A DNA stretch of 52,194 bases from NCBI RefSeq assembly GCF_900172365.1, contig NZ_FWFJ01000028.1, positions 1-52,194 of the forward strand, given 5' to 3'. The translations under genes and the position numbers were made by a program. Origin of the DNA: Roseovarius gaetbuli. GTDB lineage: Bacteria > Pseudomonadota > Alphaproteobacteria > Rhodobacterales > Rhodobacteraceae. Positions 7,607 to 16,614 of the stretch are shown here, piece by piece. Numbering within the stretch: position 1 is the first letter of the stretch; each line of letters starts with the position of its first letter. The notes under the pieces were generated by a model that was not told the origin of the DNA, did not search any database, and worked only from the letters and a program-made list of their open reading frames with translations.

Positions 7607-9010
7607 TTGGCTGATCCCAAACTGGCCGAAGGCAGCGTGATGCGCCATGTAACCGTGATGTCATTCACGTCCAGCATCGGTATTATGGCCATCTATCTGG
7701 TTGATTTTTTCGATATCTTCTTCATTTCACTCCTTGGACATAGGGAAGTTGCCGCTGCGGCAGGCTATGCCAGCACGCTTTTATTTTTTGTTAGCGCCAT
7801 GAATATAGGCCTTTCTGTCGGCGCCGGAGCACTGATCGCGCAAGAGTTGGGGCGCGCACAGGCATGGTATGCCCGTAGTATTGCTACAACATCGGCTGTG
7901 TTTGCCGCGTCACTGGGCATCATTCTACCGATCATTTTGATCCCCTTTCTGCCTTTCCTGATCTCGCTCCTGGGCGCTGAAGGTGAAGTGGCCGAAATGG
8001 CGCGCGGCTATCTTCTGATCGTGCTTCCTGCAACCGGATTGTCCGGCATGTCCATGGTCTTTGTCGCCGCGATCCGTGCCAATGGGGCGGCCGCTTGGGC
8101 GATGTATCCGTCGCTGGCGGGGGCTCTGGTCAATCTGGTCTTTGATCCTTTGATGATATTCGGTCTGGGCATGGATTTACCCGGAGCCGCAACCGCAACA
8201 GTGTTAGCGCGCATCGCTACATTCGGTCTGGCTTTTTACGCCGTAACGCGCCATTTCGATCTGGTGTGTCGCCCGAACCGCGCCATATTACACCGCTACA
8301 TGCGTGATATCATGTCTTACAGCCTCCCTGCAGTGGTCTCCAATTTAAGCGCTCCGGTCGCGATGGCGCTTGTAACCCGGTTTATTACCGTGTTTGGGCC
8401 TGAGGCCGTTGCAGGTATGGCAATCATTGGCAGACTATCCCCGGTTGTCTTTTCGGTGGTTAGTGCGCTTTCAGGCTCGATCGGCGCCATCATTGGACAA
8501 AACTATGGTGCCGGACGGGTGGATAGGGTGAGTGAGGCCTATTTGGGGGCGATGAAGTTCTTGGGTGTGTATATCGCTATCGCGATGATTATCCTGGTGC
8601 TGCTGCGTGACGTGCTAGCAGATGCCTTTGGCGCACAGGGGCAGACCCGCGAGATGCTTTTTATCTTCTGCGGACCATACGCGCTCATAGCGTTCTTTAA
8701 TGGCGCACTTTTCATCTCTTGCGCTGCGTTCAACAGCTTGGGTCATCCACGCATATCCCCAAGTCTTGGATGGGCCAAGAGCACAATCGGCCTCTTCTTT
8801 TTCGTGAGCATAGGCACACATTTGTATGGCATGCAGGGTCTGGCATATGGGCTATTGTTGAATGCAGCGCTGTTTGCTGCGATCGCCAACTGGATGAGCC
8901 TGCGCATCATCCGCAAACTGCCGACCCAGCCCCACCTCGCAAGCACCGACACATTCCAACAAGAGGATCGCCAGATTGCGGTTGAATACGGCAAGCCCTT
9001 GTATTCTTGA
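7607..9010 (+). CDS. MATE-family efflux transporter, 467 aa
   Basis: Multidrug and toxin extrusion antiporter of the inner membrane. About 12 hydrophobic helices form two homologous halves, with the MATE-like N-terminal consensus (DPKLAEGSVMRH) just before helix 1. I chose the TTG at 7607 because GGGAAGGAAG lies at 7591-7600 and because it preserves that consensus. ATG 7640 would start inside it, and the longest frame starts at a TTG at 7472. Substrate unknown: drugs, dyes or metabolites coupled to Na+ or H+. Divergently transcribed from the DUF502 gene. Confidence 0.85.
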   Translation: MADPKLAEGSVMRHVTVMSFTSSIGIMAIYLVDFFDIFFISLLGHREVAAAAGYASTLLFFVSAMNIGLSVGAGALIAQELGRAQAWYARSIATTSAVFAASLGIILPIILIPFLPFLISLLGAEGEVAEMARGYLLIVLPATGLSGMSMVFVAAIRANGAAAWAMYPSLAGALVNLVFDPLMIFGLGMDLPGAATATVLARIATFGLAFYAVTRHFDLVCRPNRAILHRYMRDIMSYSLPAVVSNLSAPVAMALVTRFITVFGPEAVAGMAIIGRLSPVVFSVVSALSGSIGAIIGQNYGAGRVDRVSEAYLGAMKFLGVYIAIAMIILVLLRDVLADAFGAQGQTREMLFIFCGPYALIAFFNGALFISCAAFNSLGHPRISPSLGWAKSTIGLFFFVSIGTHLYGMQGLAYGLLLNAALFAAIANWMSLRIIRKLPTQPHLASTDTFQQEDRQIAVEYGKPLYS

Positions 9011-9119
9011 TAACCTCAAGAGTGCATCCTTGATCCTATCAAGGAAGAAACATAACGCCTTAGGCTTTGTCAGAACAAATCGCCTTGAGGCGGGCAGGGC
9101 GGTTCAGTAGCCTTCACTC

Positions 9120-9182
9120 ATGACAAAAAGTGACCCATTCAAGTACTTTCACAGCAGCCAGGAAGTCATACGCGTGGCGGTT
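9120..9182 (+). pseudogene. IS6 transposase, N-terminal fragment
   Basis: The first 21 codons (MTKSDPFKYFHSSQEVIRVAV) match the intact copy at 6048. The frame then leaves the IS6 sequence and enters DNA that encodes an L,D-transpeptidase-like segment in another frame. Confidence 0.75.
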
Positions 9183-9183
9183 A

Positions 9184-9399
9184 TCGATCGCATTCGACGG
9201 TGGAGATGCCGTTCTTTTCGCAGATGCAAAGCTGGATACGGCCACCTTGATCCCCCAGTTTTATGCAAATCGCGACCATGCTCCCGCTTGGTATGCCACG
9301 CTCAATACGGAACAGCTTTTTGCAGAACTGAACCGTGGCCTTGAGCAGGGCTTTCGCCCAACAGATTTGAATCTTCCGGTACTATACGAATTGCAGGAC
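9184..9399 (+). pseudogene. L,D-transpeptidase scaffold-domain fragment inside an IS6 element
   Basis: The frame reads SIAFDGGDAVLFADAKLD, then a segment LIPQFYANRDHAPAW and a helix ending ELNRGLEQGFRPTDLN. This lines up with residues about 50-105 of the complete YcbB-type enzyme at 14898-16505 (FVARLYALREYEAIW … ELVDAERHGFRQEDFK), but is clearly a different gene. Only the N-terminal scaffold domain is present, without catalytic domain or signal peptide. Both edges abut IS6 transposase codons. It is probably a captured piece of a paralogous gene. Confidence 0.55.
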
Positions 9400-9530
9400 G
9401 CTGAACAATCGCGCTGAGAATTCACATCTGCCGTTTCGACGACAAGAGAGGGCAATGCTCCGCTTTCGGCAGATGCGAAGTTTGCAAAAATTCGTCGCCG
9501 TCCACTCTTCAATTCACAACCATTTGTGTG
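9400..9530 (+). pseudogene. IS6 transposase, catalytic-Glu fragment
   Basis: Encodes LNNRAENSHLPFRRQERAML through VHSSIHNH in step with residues 164-205 of the intact IS6 transposase. It is cut at its 3' side by the IS110 element and continues at 10905. Confidence 0.75.
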
Positions 9531-9796
9531 GTTGCCGCCCCGCATGCAAGAAGTTTTTCCCCGCTGGACGTGTGATCGAGTGCGGTCTTGTGTCAGGCCT
9601 TTGAGTGCGACTTAACATTAGCCGCTGGCCGGTATGGTGATCCGCGGATCGGCTCCTAATCTTCAACACGAACTTAGAAGTTCAAATGGTTGTCCTGATT
9701 TTCCCGATCCAGATCTGTTCGATCATTTTGCCCATTCAGGTTATTGACTTTTCACACCCCTTTCACCGACGTCAAACATGTTCGGCAGCATGGGCT
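9531..9796 (-). ncRNA. Candidate bridge RNA region of IS110 copy 1
   Basis: The 265-bp non-coding 3' end is long for an IS and shares blocks with the same region in copy 2: ATGATCGAACAGATCTGG, GCGGATCACC-x-TACCGGCC and GACCGCACTCGATC, separated by divergent stretches. Known IS110-family elements express a structured bridge RNA from a non-coding end, in the IS1111 group usually the one after the recombinase gene. No structure was computed, so this is a positional and conservation-based call. Confidence 0.4.
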
Positions 9797-10827
9797 TCAT
9801 GCCGTGACAGCTTGCGCCGGATCCCGATAATCCTCATTCTTTATCAACATGGCCCAGATCGCACGCGCCATCTTGTTCGCCAACGCGATCGCGGCGAGCA
9901 TTTTCGGCTTTCTTGCAAGCATCCGCGCAATCCACGTTCCGTTGGCGATTGGCTTGCGGCTCAGCCAGTTGATCCTGGACATTGCGCCAATGATCAGCAA
10001 ACGGCGTATGTCGGTCTGTCCCGCCTTCGAGACACGCCCAAGCCGCGCCTTTCCTCCCGAAGAGTATTGCCGCGGAACCAGGCCCAACCAGGCCGCAAAG
10101 TCCCGACCGCGCTTGAAACTCTTCATGTGGGAGCAAAAGCCTCGACGGCTAGCGCTGTCAATGGGCCCACGCCTGGCATCGTCTGTAGCCGTCGCGCGGT
10201 ATCGGTTCTGGCTGCGAGGTTCTTGAGCTTCCCTGTCTTGGCCTCGATCCGAACTGTCTTCTCGCTGATCTGTTCAAGAAGATCGTGGCATTCCTCGCGA
10301 GCCAAATCGGGCAGTTCACTATTTGGCTCCTCGAGGATCGCCTCAATGCGTTTGATTTGCCGGATCCCCTTCGGAACGGTGTAGCCGTATTCGTAGAGGT
10401 GTGAACGCAGCGCGTTCGTCAATGCAGTGCGCTGGTGAACAAGCCGTTCCCGACCACGAAACAGGATTGCACGGGCCTGCTGGTCTTCCGACTTGGGTTC
10501 GACGAAACGCATCTCCGGGCGCTGTGCCGCGATGACGATTGCTTCGGCGTCAGCGGCATCGTTCTTTTGGCGTTTCACGAACGGCTTGACATACTGCGGT
10601 GCGATCAACTTCGCCTTATGACCCAGACGCGCCATTTCGCGCACCCAGAAATATGCGCTGCCGCATACCTCCATGACGACAACCGCGGGCGGATGATCCG
10701 CAATGAATTTCAAAAACTGCGTTCGCGTCAGCTTCTTGCGGAACTTCACTTCACCCGTCATCGATGCCCCGTGAAGCTGAAAAACACTCTTTGCCAGATC
10801 GACGCCTACCATCGTATCCTTTGTCAT
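9797..10827 (-). pseudogene. IS110-family transposase split by a 1-nt frameshift
   Basis: DEDD recombinase. The RuvC-like N-domain shows GVDLAK (Asp), VVVMEVCG (Glu) and KNDAADAEA (Asp pair). The C-terminal part has MPGVGP and the GRDFAAWLGLVPRQ segment. The frame starting at ATG 10827 stops at 10123 (…AVEAFAP-T*), and the rest runs from ATG 10126 to 9797 in another frame. Copy 2 reads GCACCGGACATG where this copy has GCTCCCACATG, so one base is missing. The ATGA overlap leaves a small chance of coupled translation. A GGAAAGGACGG stretch precedes the start. Confidence 0.8.
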
Positions 10828-10904
10828 GGTTGCCGTCCTTTCCTGTTCCAGTGGCTGTAACACCACCATTCTGGCACATTACGATGCCGTCGAGGGAGGG
10901 CGGC

Positions 10905-11009
10905 AACCACCCCATCTTCAACCAGGAGCGCCACCTTTACTCACGGACCAACTTCAAGCTGAACCGAACCGCCGCTTTGGCAGAGTGGCGTCAGTTGGGC
11001 GTGGCATAA
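10905..11009 (+). pseudogene. IS6 transposase, C-terminal fragment
   Basis: Encodes FNQERHLYSRTNFKLNR through AEWRQLGVA and a stop, equal to the last ~33 residues of the IS6 transposase. It continues the fragment that ends at 9530, which shows that the IS110 element inserted into an existing IS6 gene. Confidence 0.75.
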
Positions 11010-11267
11010 GGGGCAGCTTCCCTGTCCTTACGGAGACTTGTTCGCATTAGTCTGACACCACCGACCATGCACTAACATTCAGGCCGCTCCACCCGATGAG
11101 GGCAAACCATGACGTTTAGGATGTCCCTGCTGTTGGACTGCCATTCGGGCCTCTTGCTAAAATCGCCTGGATACATCATCCTCCAGATAAGAAGCATCAA
11201 TAAGCCGAGAGATCTTAGTGTGCAAATTTCGAATTCCCAACTTATAGTCCAAAGCCTTGTAAAAGGT

Positions 11268-12095
11268 GTGAAGCAAACGTTCACAACCGGTCTGTGCACG
11301 TTGCTTTTTGTGTTGTTGGGGACCATCGCGGTTTCTGCGCAGAGTGATCCAGAGGCGACTGATGTGGATGCGATGGCGTTGGACGTTCTGGAAGAAGCTG
11401 CGTCCTTCTTGGAAAATCAGGACCGCTTTTCGTTCAGCTGGTTTGTTTCATATGATGAAATAGTCGATGGCCGAGAAAAGCTTACTTACACGCGAAGTGG
11501 CCGAAACACTGCGAAGCGTGACGAAGGATTTTACTCTTATACGGTATCAGGCGAAGACACCCGGGAATATTTTTTCGATGGGGCTTCATTTGTGGTCAAC
11601 GATGTCGAAGAGAATGCCTATGCGGCAGTGCCATTCAACGGCACTTTCAACGCCCTGATCGACAGACTTGAAGCTGAATATGATATCCAGCTGCCAATCG
11701 GGAAGCTGATGAGTGATACGCTGACGGCCGACCTTCTTTCAGATGCAGAGTCGGCCGCTTATGTCGATCTTACAACGGTCGGCGGCCGTCCGGCACACCA
11801 CTTGGCGTTTTCCAACTACGAAAGGGACTGGCAGATCTGGGTGTCGACTGAAGTGGATAGGCCAGAGGTTATTATGATGGTCGGAACAGATCCGTATCAG
11901 CAGGGTTGGCCGCAATACCGCGCTTACTTTACCGATTGGAATTTTTCTCCAGAGTTGCCGGAGGATCTCTTCACCTACATTCCTGACGCCGAAGCCGATC
12001 GGATGACATGGCCAAAAACGCCGAGTCAAATGGATGAGTTGAGAGGCAGTTCAGATTATTCAAGTGAGCCTGCACCAGACACTGGAAGTGAGTAA
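11268..12095 (+). CDS. DUF2092 exported protein, 275 aa
   Basis: A DUF2092-type protein, related in fold to the LolA/LolB-like beta-sheet carriers; the family role is unknown. GTG 11268 gives a clean Sec signal (hydrophobic run LCTLLFVLLG, cleavage after VSAQ). The frame is open back to 11109, so the start is not certain. The mature part has an N-terminal helix (MALDVLEEAASFLENQ), beta-strands rich in aromatic residues, and an EDLFTYIPD-type end. Its stop directly abuts the ATG of the next gene (TAAATG), so the two are coupled. No good ribosome site is seen for GTG 11268. Confidence 0.7.
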   Translation: MKQTFTTGLCTLLFVLLGTIAVSAQSDPEATDVDAMALDVLEEAASFLENQDRFSFSWFVSYDEIVDGREKLTYTRSGRNTAKRDEGFYSYTVSGEDTREYFFDGASFVVNDVEENAYAAVPFNGTFNALIDRLEAEYDIQLPIGKLMSDTLTADLLSDAESAAYVDLTTVGGRPAHHLAFSNYERDWQIWVSTEVDRPEVIMMVGTDPYQQGWPQYRAYFTDWNFSPELPEDLFTYIPDAEADRMTWPKTPSQMDELRGSSDYSSEPAPDTGSE

Positions 12096-13385
12096 ATGCG
12101 ATTTACGAGACAAATATTGGCTGGCTTTTTAGCGTTCATGATTGGTGTGGGGGTATCTCCTGACCGAGCACTACAGTTTAATTTCTTTCCGGATATGGCC
12201 GAGGCAAGAAGTGATGCCAAGGCTGGGGGGTTCCATGGGCAGCCCAAAGGAAAACGCCCGGCAGGTGCCAGAACGAAACACTCGAGGCCATCAGCGGGTA
12301 ATGTTGCACGTCCAAGGCCCTCGGGAATTGCAAAGCCAGGGCCCAAACCCCAAGGGATTGCAAAGCCAAGGCCCAAACCCCAAGGGATTGCAAAGCCGAG
12401 ACCTAAACCGTCGATAGGGACTGTCCCGCGTCCTCGGCCGTCTCTGGGTGCGGTGCCGCGCCCTTCGCGTCCGGCGGTCAAGCCAGGGCGACCTTCCATG
12501 CGCCCGATCAACAAACCGTCGCGTCCAGATCCAGGAGTTCGTCCGAGCCGCCCGGGTGATTTTACAAAACCCATTGTCGGCAATCGACCGGGGGCATCGC
12601 GCCCGCCGGGATCCAAGCCACCGGGGTTCAGGCCCCCGGGGTCAAGACCTCCTAATGGCAAACCACCGGGACAGCGACCACCGCTGGTCGGCCGCCCCCC
12701 AGGCAACAAGCCCGGCCTGCGTCCGCCGGGATGGCGCCCGCCACATTCCAGACCGCCTGGCTGGCGGCCTCCTTACGTGCAGCCGCCTTATTACAGGCCG
12801 CCGCACCACAGATATGGCCGCTATTATTATAATAATACCTGGGGTTGGTTTTTTACAGGTGCGGTTCTGGGAGGAACTATGGCCTTTGTTTCCACGTTAC
12901 CTGACAACAACTGTTCGAAGGTCATGGATGGAGCGGAGACACTCTACAACTGCAACGGCCAGCTTTATAGATCAACCTTTTATAAGGACGAGAAAGTCTA
13001 TGAGGCCGTTTCTGACGCGCCGAACGCAGCGTCGGCTGAGCCAACAAACGTAATCGGACTGGCTCTTACAAAACCGATGACGCGCGGTGCTGTTGTGCGA
13101 GATATGCAGCAAAGATTGTATGATTTTGGCTACGATGGTGGGGGTGTTGATGGCGTTTTTGGGAGTGGTACGAGCACTGCGCTGATGTGGTTTCAATATG
13201 ACAACGGTCTCGACGCGACCGGTATAGTTGATGTAGAGACCGCGGCTTTACTCGGTTATGATTCTCCTGTGGGCGCGCCTGTGCCAAATCTACCGGCAAC
13301 TGCCCCGCAGATTGAGAGAGATACCGAGGTGCCGTCTGCGCAAGAGACAGCTCCGGAAGGCATGCCGGGTGCAGCCTCTGAATGA
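12096..13385 (+). CDS. Exported Pro/Arg-rich protein with DUF6515-like region and peptidoglycan-binding domain, 429 aa
   Basis: A signal-like N-terminus (residues 1-26) leads to a basic low-complexity region (40-245) of GIAKPRPKPQ and RPPG-type repeats. It is followed by a membrane-associated segment with NNTWGWFFTGAVLGG and a Cys pair (NNCSKVMDG…LYNCNGQLY), typical of DUF6515 proteins. Residues 320-390 form a peptidoglycan-binding type 1 domain (RGAVVRDMQQRLYDFGY … FGSGTSTALMWFQ). It probably bridges envelope layers. It begins at the stop of the DUF2092 gene. Its stop lies next to an IS5 remnant, so the last ~40 residues may not be original. Confidence 0.7.
   Translation: MRFTRQILAGFLAFMIGVGVSPDRALQFNFFPDMAEARSDAKAGGFHGQPKGKRPAGARTKHSRPSAGNVARPRPSGIAKPGPKPQGIAKPRPKPQGIAKPRPKPSIGTVPRPRPSLGAVPRPSRPAVKPGRPSMRPINKPSRPDPGVRPSRPGDFTKPIVGNRPGASRPPGSKPPGFRPPGSRPPNGKPPGQRPPLVGRPPGNKPGLRPPGWRPPHSRPPGWRPPYVQPPYYRPPHHRYGRYYYNNTWGWFFTGAVLGGTMAFVSTLPDNNCSKVMDGAETLYNCNGQLYRSTFYKDEKVYEAVSDAPNAASAEPTNVIGLALTKPMTRGAVVRDMQQRLYDFGYDGGGVDGVFGSGTSTALMWFQYDNGLDATGIVDVETAALLGYDSPVGAPVPNLPATAPQIERDTEVPSAQETAPEGMPGAASE
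12327..12410 (+). repeat. 30-bp coding tandem repeat
   Basis: A 30-bp unit (CAAAGCCAGGGCCCAAACCC..) occurs at 12331 and 12361 and partly at 12391. It encodes the GIAKPRPKPQ repeat. Such exact repeats can expand or contract by slippage. It is not a CRISPR array: there are no spacers. Confidence 0.7.
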
Positions 13386-13662
13386 ATGGGCCTATGATCA
13401 TATCGACGTTGTGGGCGTCGGCCACCGCCACCATGATCCGATCCCAGTGGCCAGCATAGCTCCAGCGATTGAAGCGGTTGTAGATCGTGCTCGGCGGGCC
13501 ATATTGCTCGGGCAGATCGGCCCAAGGGATGCCCGTGCGAAGAACGTAAAAGATGCCGTTGATCACGCGGCGATCATCAACACGCTTCACGCCGCGTGAC
13601 TTGTCAGGAAGCACCTGCTTGATGAACTCCCACTCCAAATCGCTCATATCCGACCGCGCCAT
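13386..13662 (-). pseudogene. IS5-family (IS427-type) transposase, N-terminal fragment
   Basis: ATG 13662 starts MARSDMSDLEWEFIKQVLPD and runs through the N-terminal domain (GIFYVLRTGIPWADLPEQYG, IYNRFNRWSYAGHWDRIM). IS5 similarity ends after HNVDMI at about 13390, just before the first catalytic Asp. The frame then runs antisense into the Pro-rich protein gene. It cannot be active. Confidence 0.8.
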
Positions 13663-13848
13663 GTTTCTGCTTTCCCATGTCGTTTTGGGAGAAATGAATC
13701 ACAAGCCTATGCGAAAGAGCAGAAATTAGTGGGTGCGCTGCCTAAGTTGCGGCCTTCGAGTTTACATGCTGGACCAACGGCAGCTTGAATATGGGGTGCA
13801 GCTTAAGAAGGTGTCATTTGGATGCGCCGCGCGGCTCTTGCGCCATCG
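13663..13848. other. Intergenic stretch after the IS5 fragment
   Basis: Holds the lost 5' end of the IS5 element (up to about 13735) and the 3' flank of the MipA-type gene. No other gene is seen. Confidence 0.3.
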
Positions 13849-14661
13849 TCAGAACGCACGTGAAATGCCAATCCCGTAGTACAGTTGATTGCGCGATCCA
13901 CGATCACGGACGATGGGGCTGTCTGCGGCGTCTCCCAGAAGCCTTGAGTAGACCAAGCCGCCTCCGATCTGCCATTCCCGGCTTATTGCCTGAATGTATA
14001 CGATGCTGGCACGCACGTCGCGCACGCCGGAACCCGCAGTGAACTCATCTAAGCCGCTTGCCGCTGCTCCGGAAGCGTCTACAGAGAATCGGCTGTCCAT
14101 GAAATCTGACGACCCGTATGTGGCTCCGAGAGAAAATCCGAGCGCTCCAAAACGAGTGGCAGGAATCCATTTACTTGCAGAAGCCGAAGCGGTAATTCCG
14201 TTGTAAACGCCGCTGACATCGTGAGCGATGCCACCAGAGAGGCCCCAACGGTCCCGCGGATCGCCTGGCGACACACTCTCGTAGCCAACGAAGCCACCGA
14301 GCTCGAGTGATCCGTCGATATCTGGAAGAAGATCAACCGCACGGTCATCAACGTCACTTCGACCAAATCGCCAGAAAACCGTTGGACCTGCGCGCCAATT
14401 GGAATGCTGAAGAAGGTTTGCCTTTACAAAAGTGGCCTGAAAAGCTACATAGCGCTCTCCCCAAGAAAAGCGTCCGAAGGGCGCTGCGCCAAAAGACTGA
14501 TCGTCCGAGCCAAAATAATCCGGGTAGGCACCTACACCAATTCCTACGTAGTTTGGCAAATACGACGGCGCCAATGACAAACTGTCGCTTTCCGCGCGCA
14601 AAGTCTCTGGAAGTAGCAGGCTTGCTAAAGCAGCAAGAGTCTTAGCAGTTTTTATTAACAT
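13849..14661 (-). CDS. MipA/OmpV family outer-membrane protein, 270 aa
   Basis: Outer-membrane barrel of the MipA/OmpV family. MipA of Escherichia coli is a scaffold for the murein hydrolase MltA and PBP1B; other members carry small solutes. ATG 14661 has GGAGA 4 bases upstream and gives a Sec signal (LAALASLLLPETLRA). The mature part shows the usual NYVGIGVGAYPDYFGS opening, alternating strands, and a terminal aromatic residue (ISRAF) for barrel insertion. It lies beside an L,D-transpeptidase, consistent with a cell-wall role, but this is inference. Confidence 0.82.
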   Translation of the reverse strand: MLIKTAKTLAALASLLLPETLRAESDSLSLAPSYLPNYVGIGVGAYPDYFGSDDQSFGAAPFGRFSWGERYVAFQATFVKANLLQHSNWRAGPTVFWRFGRSDVDDRAVDLLPDIDGSLELGGFVGYESVSPGDPRDRWGLSGGIAHDVSGVYNGITASASASKWIPATRFGALGFSLGATYGSSDFMDSRFSVDASGAAASGLDEFTAGSGVRDVRASIVYIQAISREWQIGGGLVYSRLLGDAADSPIVRDRGSRNQLYYGIGISRAF

Positions 14662-14897
14662 GTTATCTCCAAACCATTTAGAAGATCGTTTGTTATGTCT
14701 TGTTCTTGAGACATTAATAAAAAGTTTTCGCAGCAGACCACCGAAGCGCCGACATACAAACGGCATCAAGTTTCCGTTCAACCACAAAAATCGCTCTGGG
14801 TACAGCCAGAGAAGTTTGCCTTTAGGGTTTGTCGATATTCGGGATTCCCATTTGCACTGATATCGTTGTCCTAGCAGTCAGGGCTTGAAAAATGGTT

Positions 14898-16505
14898 TCA
14901 CCCTTCTGGGGTCGAATTGAGGGCAGAAATAACCTTTGCATCCCGCTCGTAGAGATCTTCACGAAACTGGACCTGCCCGGTCTCATCCATCCAGGCCGTG
15001 AAATAAGTTAGCAACACAGGTACAGGTTCAGGCAGGTTTATTCGGGTTGTCTTACCCGAAGCGAGAATGGCTTCCCGGCCCGCAGCCGACCAGTCAGGAT
15101 CACTCTTCATGAGGAGGTCCGCGAGTTCGAAAGGGTTTTCGATCCTCACGCATCCCGAACTCAGATTGCGTTCGTTCCGGTCGAAAAGACTGCGATTATC
15201 GGTATCGTGGAGATATACGGAATACGCATTTGGGAACATGAACTTGACCTGCCCGAGGGCGTTCTTGGGTCCTGGCTCCTGCCTGAGAGACACATTCGGC
15301 GAGCCGTTCCAGTTGACCGAGGTCGGGTTGATCGGGCGGCCGTCAGAATTGAGCACCGTATAATTGCCACGGCTAAGGTAATTGCTGTCGCGACGGATCA
15401 GGGGCAGTTTGTCCCTTTGAAATATCGAAACCGGGACGGTCCAGGTTGGGTTGAAGTCAATATACTGGATATCTTCGCGAAATACCGGGGTTTGCCGATA
15501 GGCTTGCCCGACAATCGAGCGTGTCTTCCAGACCATCTCGCCATTCTGCACGAAGTAGGTTTCGGGGCCCCCAATGTTGACGAAGACATAGTCGCTGTCC
15601 AGATCGCGAAAAAGCCATCGCGCTCGCTCAAGGCTAGCGCGGAGTTGATCAACTCGCTCGTCGACGGTGCGGTTCAGAGCGCGGAAGGTCCGAGGCCCGA
15701 TTACCCCATCGGCTTCGAGTCCATGCCGGGCTTGGAAGCCTTTAACGGCCTCGGTAAGCACGTCGTCATAGGCACGGCTCCCATCCAGTTGCCCCGGAAA
15801 GTCTCCGGTGATCCTGAGCCGTTGCTTTAGAACCGGAATGACGGGGTTCTCTTCGCCTGGACGAAGCACGGAATCTTCCGGCACCTTGTGCCAACCGCCT
15901 TGCGCCGCAATCGCCCGATAGAGCGCGAGCGCCTCCTGCAATCGAAGATAGGCTGGGTGGAGGATCTCAATGTCGTCCACAAGTGCCGAGAGTGATGCGA
16001 CGTCGAGATACTGATTGACTAACTTTGCAGGATCGCCTGGGGCGAAGGCGCGTTCAAAGTTCCAGTTGGCATCGAACAACTTCGGGTCGACCTTGCCATA
16101 GTAGATATGTTGCAATAACCGCGCCGCGACCTCGGTGGCCGCAATGTCAAATCTAGCAAGTGCTGCTGCATCGCCACTTCTAGATACCGCATACAACTCT
16201 GCCAATCGATCGACCTTAAAATCTTCCTGGCGGAAACCATGCCGCTCGGCGTCTACGAGTTCATTCAGGAGATCCTCGCGGTGATCGCCCTCAAGCCAGA
16301 TGGCTTCATATTCTCGCAGGGCATAGAGCCTCGCCACAAACTGGGTTGCGCCAAACCTAATATCCCCGATCATGTCCAAACGGCCGGATGACATATCCAG
16401 TGTGAACTCTTCTATTCGATCATTGACCTCGTTCGCCAAAACCTTTTCCGCCATGCCGATGAGTAAGGTAAGCGAAAGAAAAACATATCTCAGAAGGGTC
16501 TGCAT
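14898..16505 (-). CDS. YcbB-type L,D-transpeptidase, 535 aa
   Basis: Exported peptidoglycan cross-linking enzyme (forms 3-3 cross-links between diaminopimelate residues). Sec signal at residues 1-24. A scaffold domain with the FVARLYALREYEAIW segment follows, then a peptidoglycan-binding domain (VLTEAVKGFQARHGLEADGVIGPRT) and a YkuD catalytic domain. H433 and C452 lie in HDTDNRSLFDRNERNLSSGC-VRIENP, the canonical active site. Length and order match the family. It is transcribed towards MipA, with a 236-bp gap. A fragment of a second such enzyme lies at 9184-9399. Confidence 0.9.
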   Translation of the reverse strand: MQTLLRYVFLSLTLLIGMAEKVLANEVNDRIEEFTLDMSSGRLDMIGDIRFGATQFVARLYALREYEAIWLEGDHREDLLNELVDAERHGFRQEDFKVDRLAELYAVSRSGDAAALARFDIAATEVAARLLQHIYYGKVDPKLFDANWNFERAFAPGDPAKLVNQYLDVASLSALVDDIEILHPAYLRLQEALALYRAIAAQGGWHKVPEDSVLRPGEENPVIPVLKQRLRITGDFPGQLDGSRAYDDVLTEAVKGFQARHGLEADGVIGPRTFRALNRTVDERVDQLRASLERARWLFRDLDSDYVFVNIGGPETYFVQNGEMVWKTRSIVGQAYRQTPVFREDIQYIDFNPTWTVPVSIFQRDKLPLIRRDSNYLSRGNYTVLNSDGRPINPTSVNWNGSPNVSLRQEPGPKNALGQVKFMFPNAYSVYLHDTDNRSLFDRNERNLSSGCVRIENPFELADLLMKSDPDWSAAGREAILASGKTTRINLPEPVPVLLTYFTAWMDETGQVQFREDLYERDAKVISALNSTPEG

Positions 16506-16614
16506 GGTTGGTCTCCGAAAGTTGCCTGATCGGTGTTGATCTGTTGAATGTCACTGAGAACTGACCCGGTGTTGTCACCAAGATTTGGCCCGCTCAGTCG
16601 TTATGCTTTGTTCG

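Larger units (their letters stand above)
9531..10917 (-). mobile_element. IS110-family element (IS1111-like), copy 1
   Basis: Inserted in the IS6 copy. The ends carry short inverted repeats TGGTTGCCGCC / GGCGGCAACCA, found also at the ends of copy 2 (21916-23308). Subterminal inverted repeats are a hallmark of the IS1111 subgroup. In element orientation, about 90 bp precede the transposase and about 265 bp follow it. Element bounds are estimated from the repeats shared by the two copies. Confidence 0.75.
9063..11060 (+). mobile_element. Broken IS6-family element, interrupted twice
   Basis: Left inverted repeat GGCTTTGTCAGAACAAAT is at 9063-9080 and a right-end match (reverse complement TGGTGTCAGACTAAT) ends near 11060. 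The transposase begins at 9120 (MTKSDPFKYFHSSQEVIRVAV), breaks off near 9180, resumes at about 9400 with the LNNRAENSH motif, is split again near 9530 by an IS110 element, and ends at 10905-11009 (NQERHLYSRTNFKLNR). The middle third was replaced by foreign DNA. Confidence 0.8.

Noticed and set aside
12327..12410. Possible CRISPR array
   Set aside because: The 30-bp repeats are contiguous without spacers and lie in frame in a coding region; no cas genes are present.
12056..12709. Gly/Pro-rich minus-strand frame of 217 codons opposite the Pro-rich protein
   Set aside because: Its repeats are the complement of the RPPG repeats on the plus strand; no start site or family signature.
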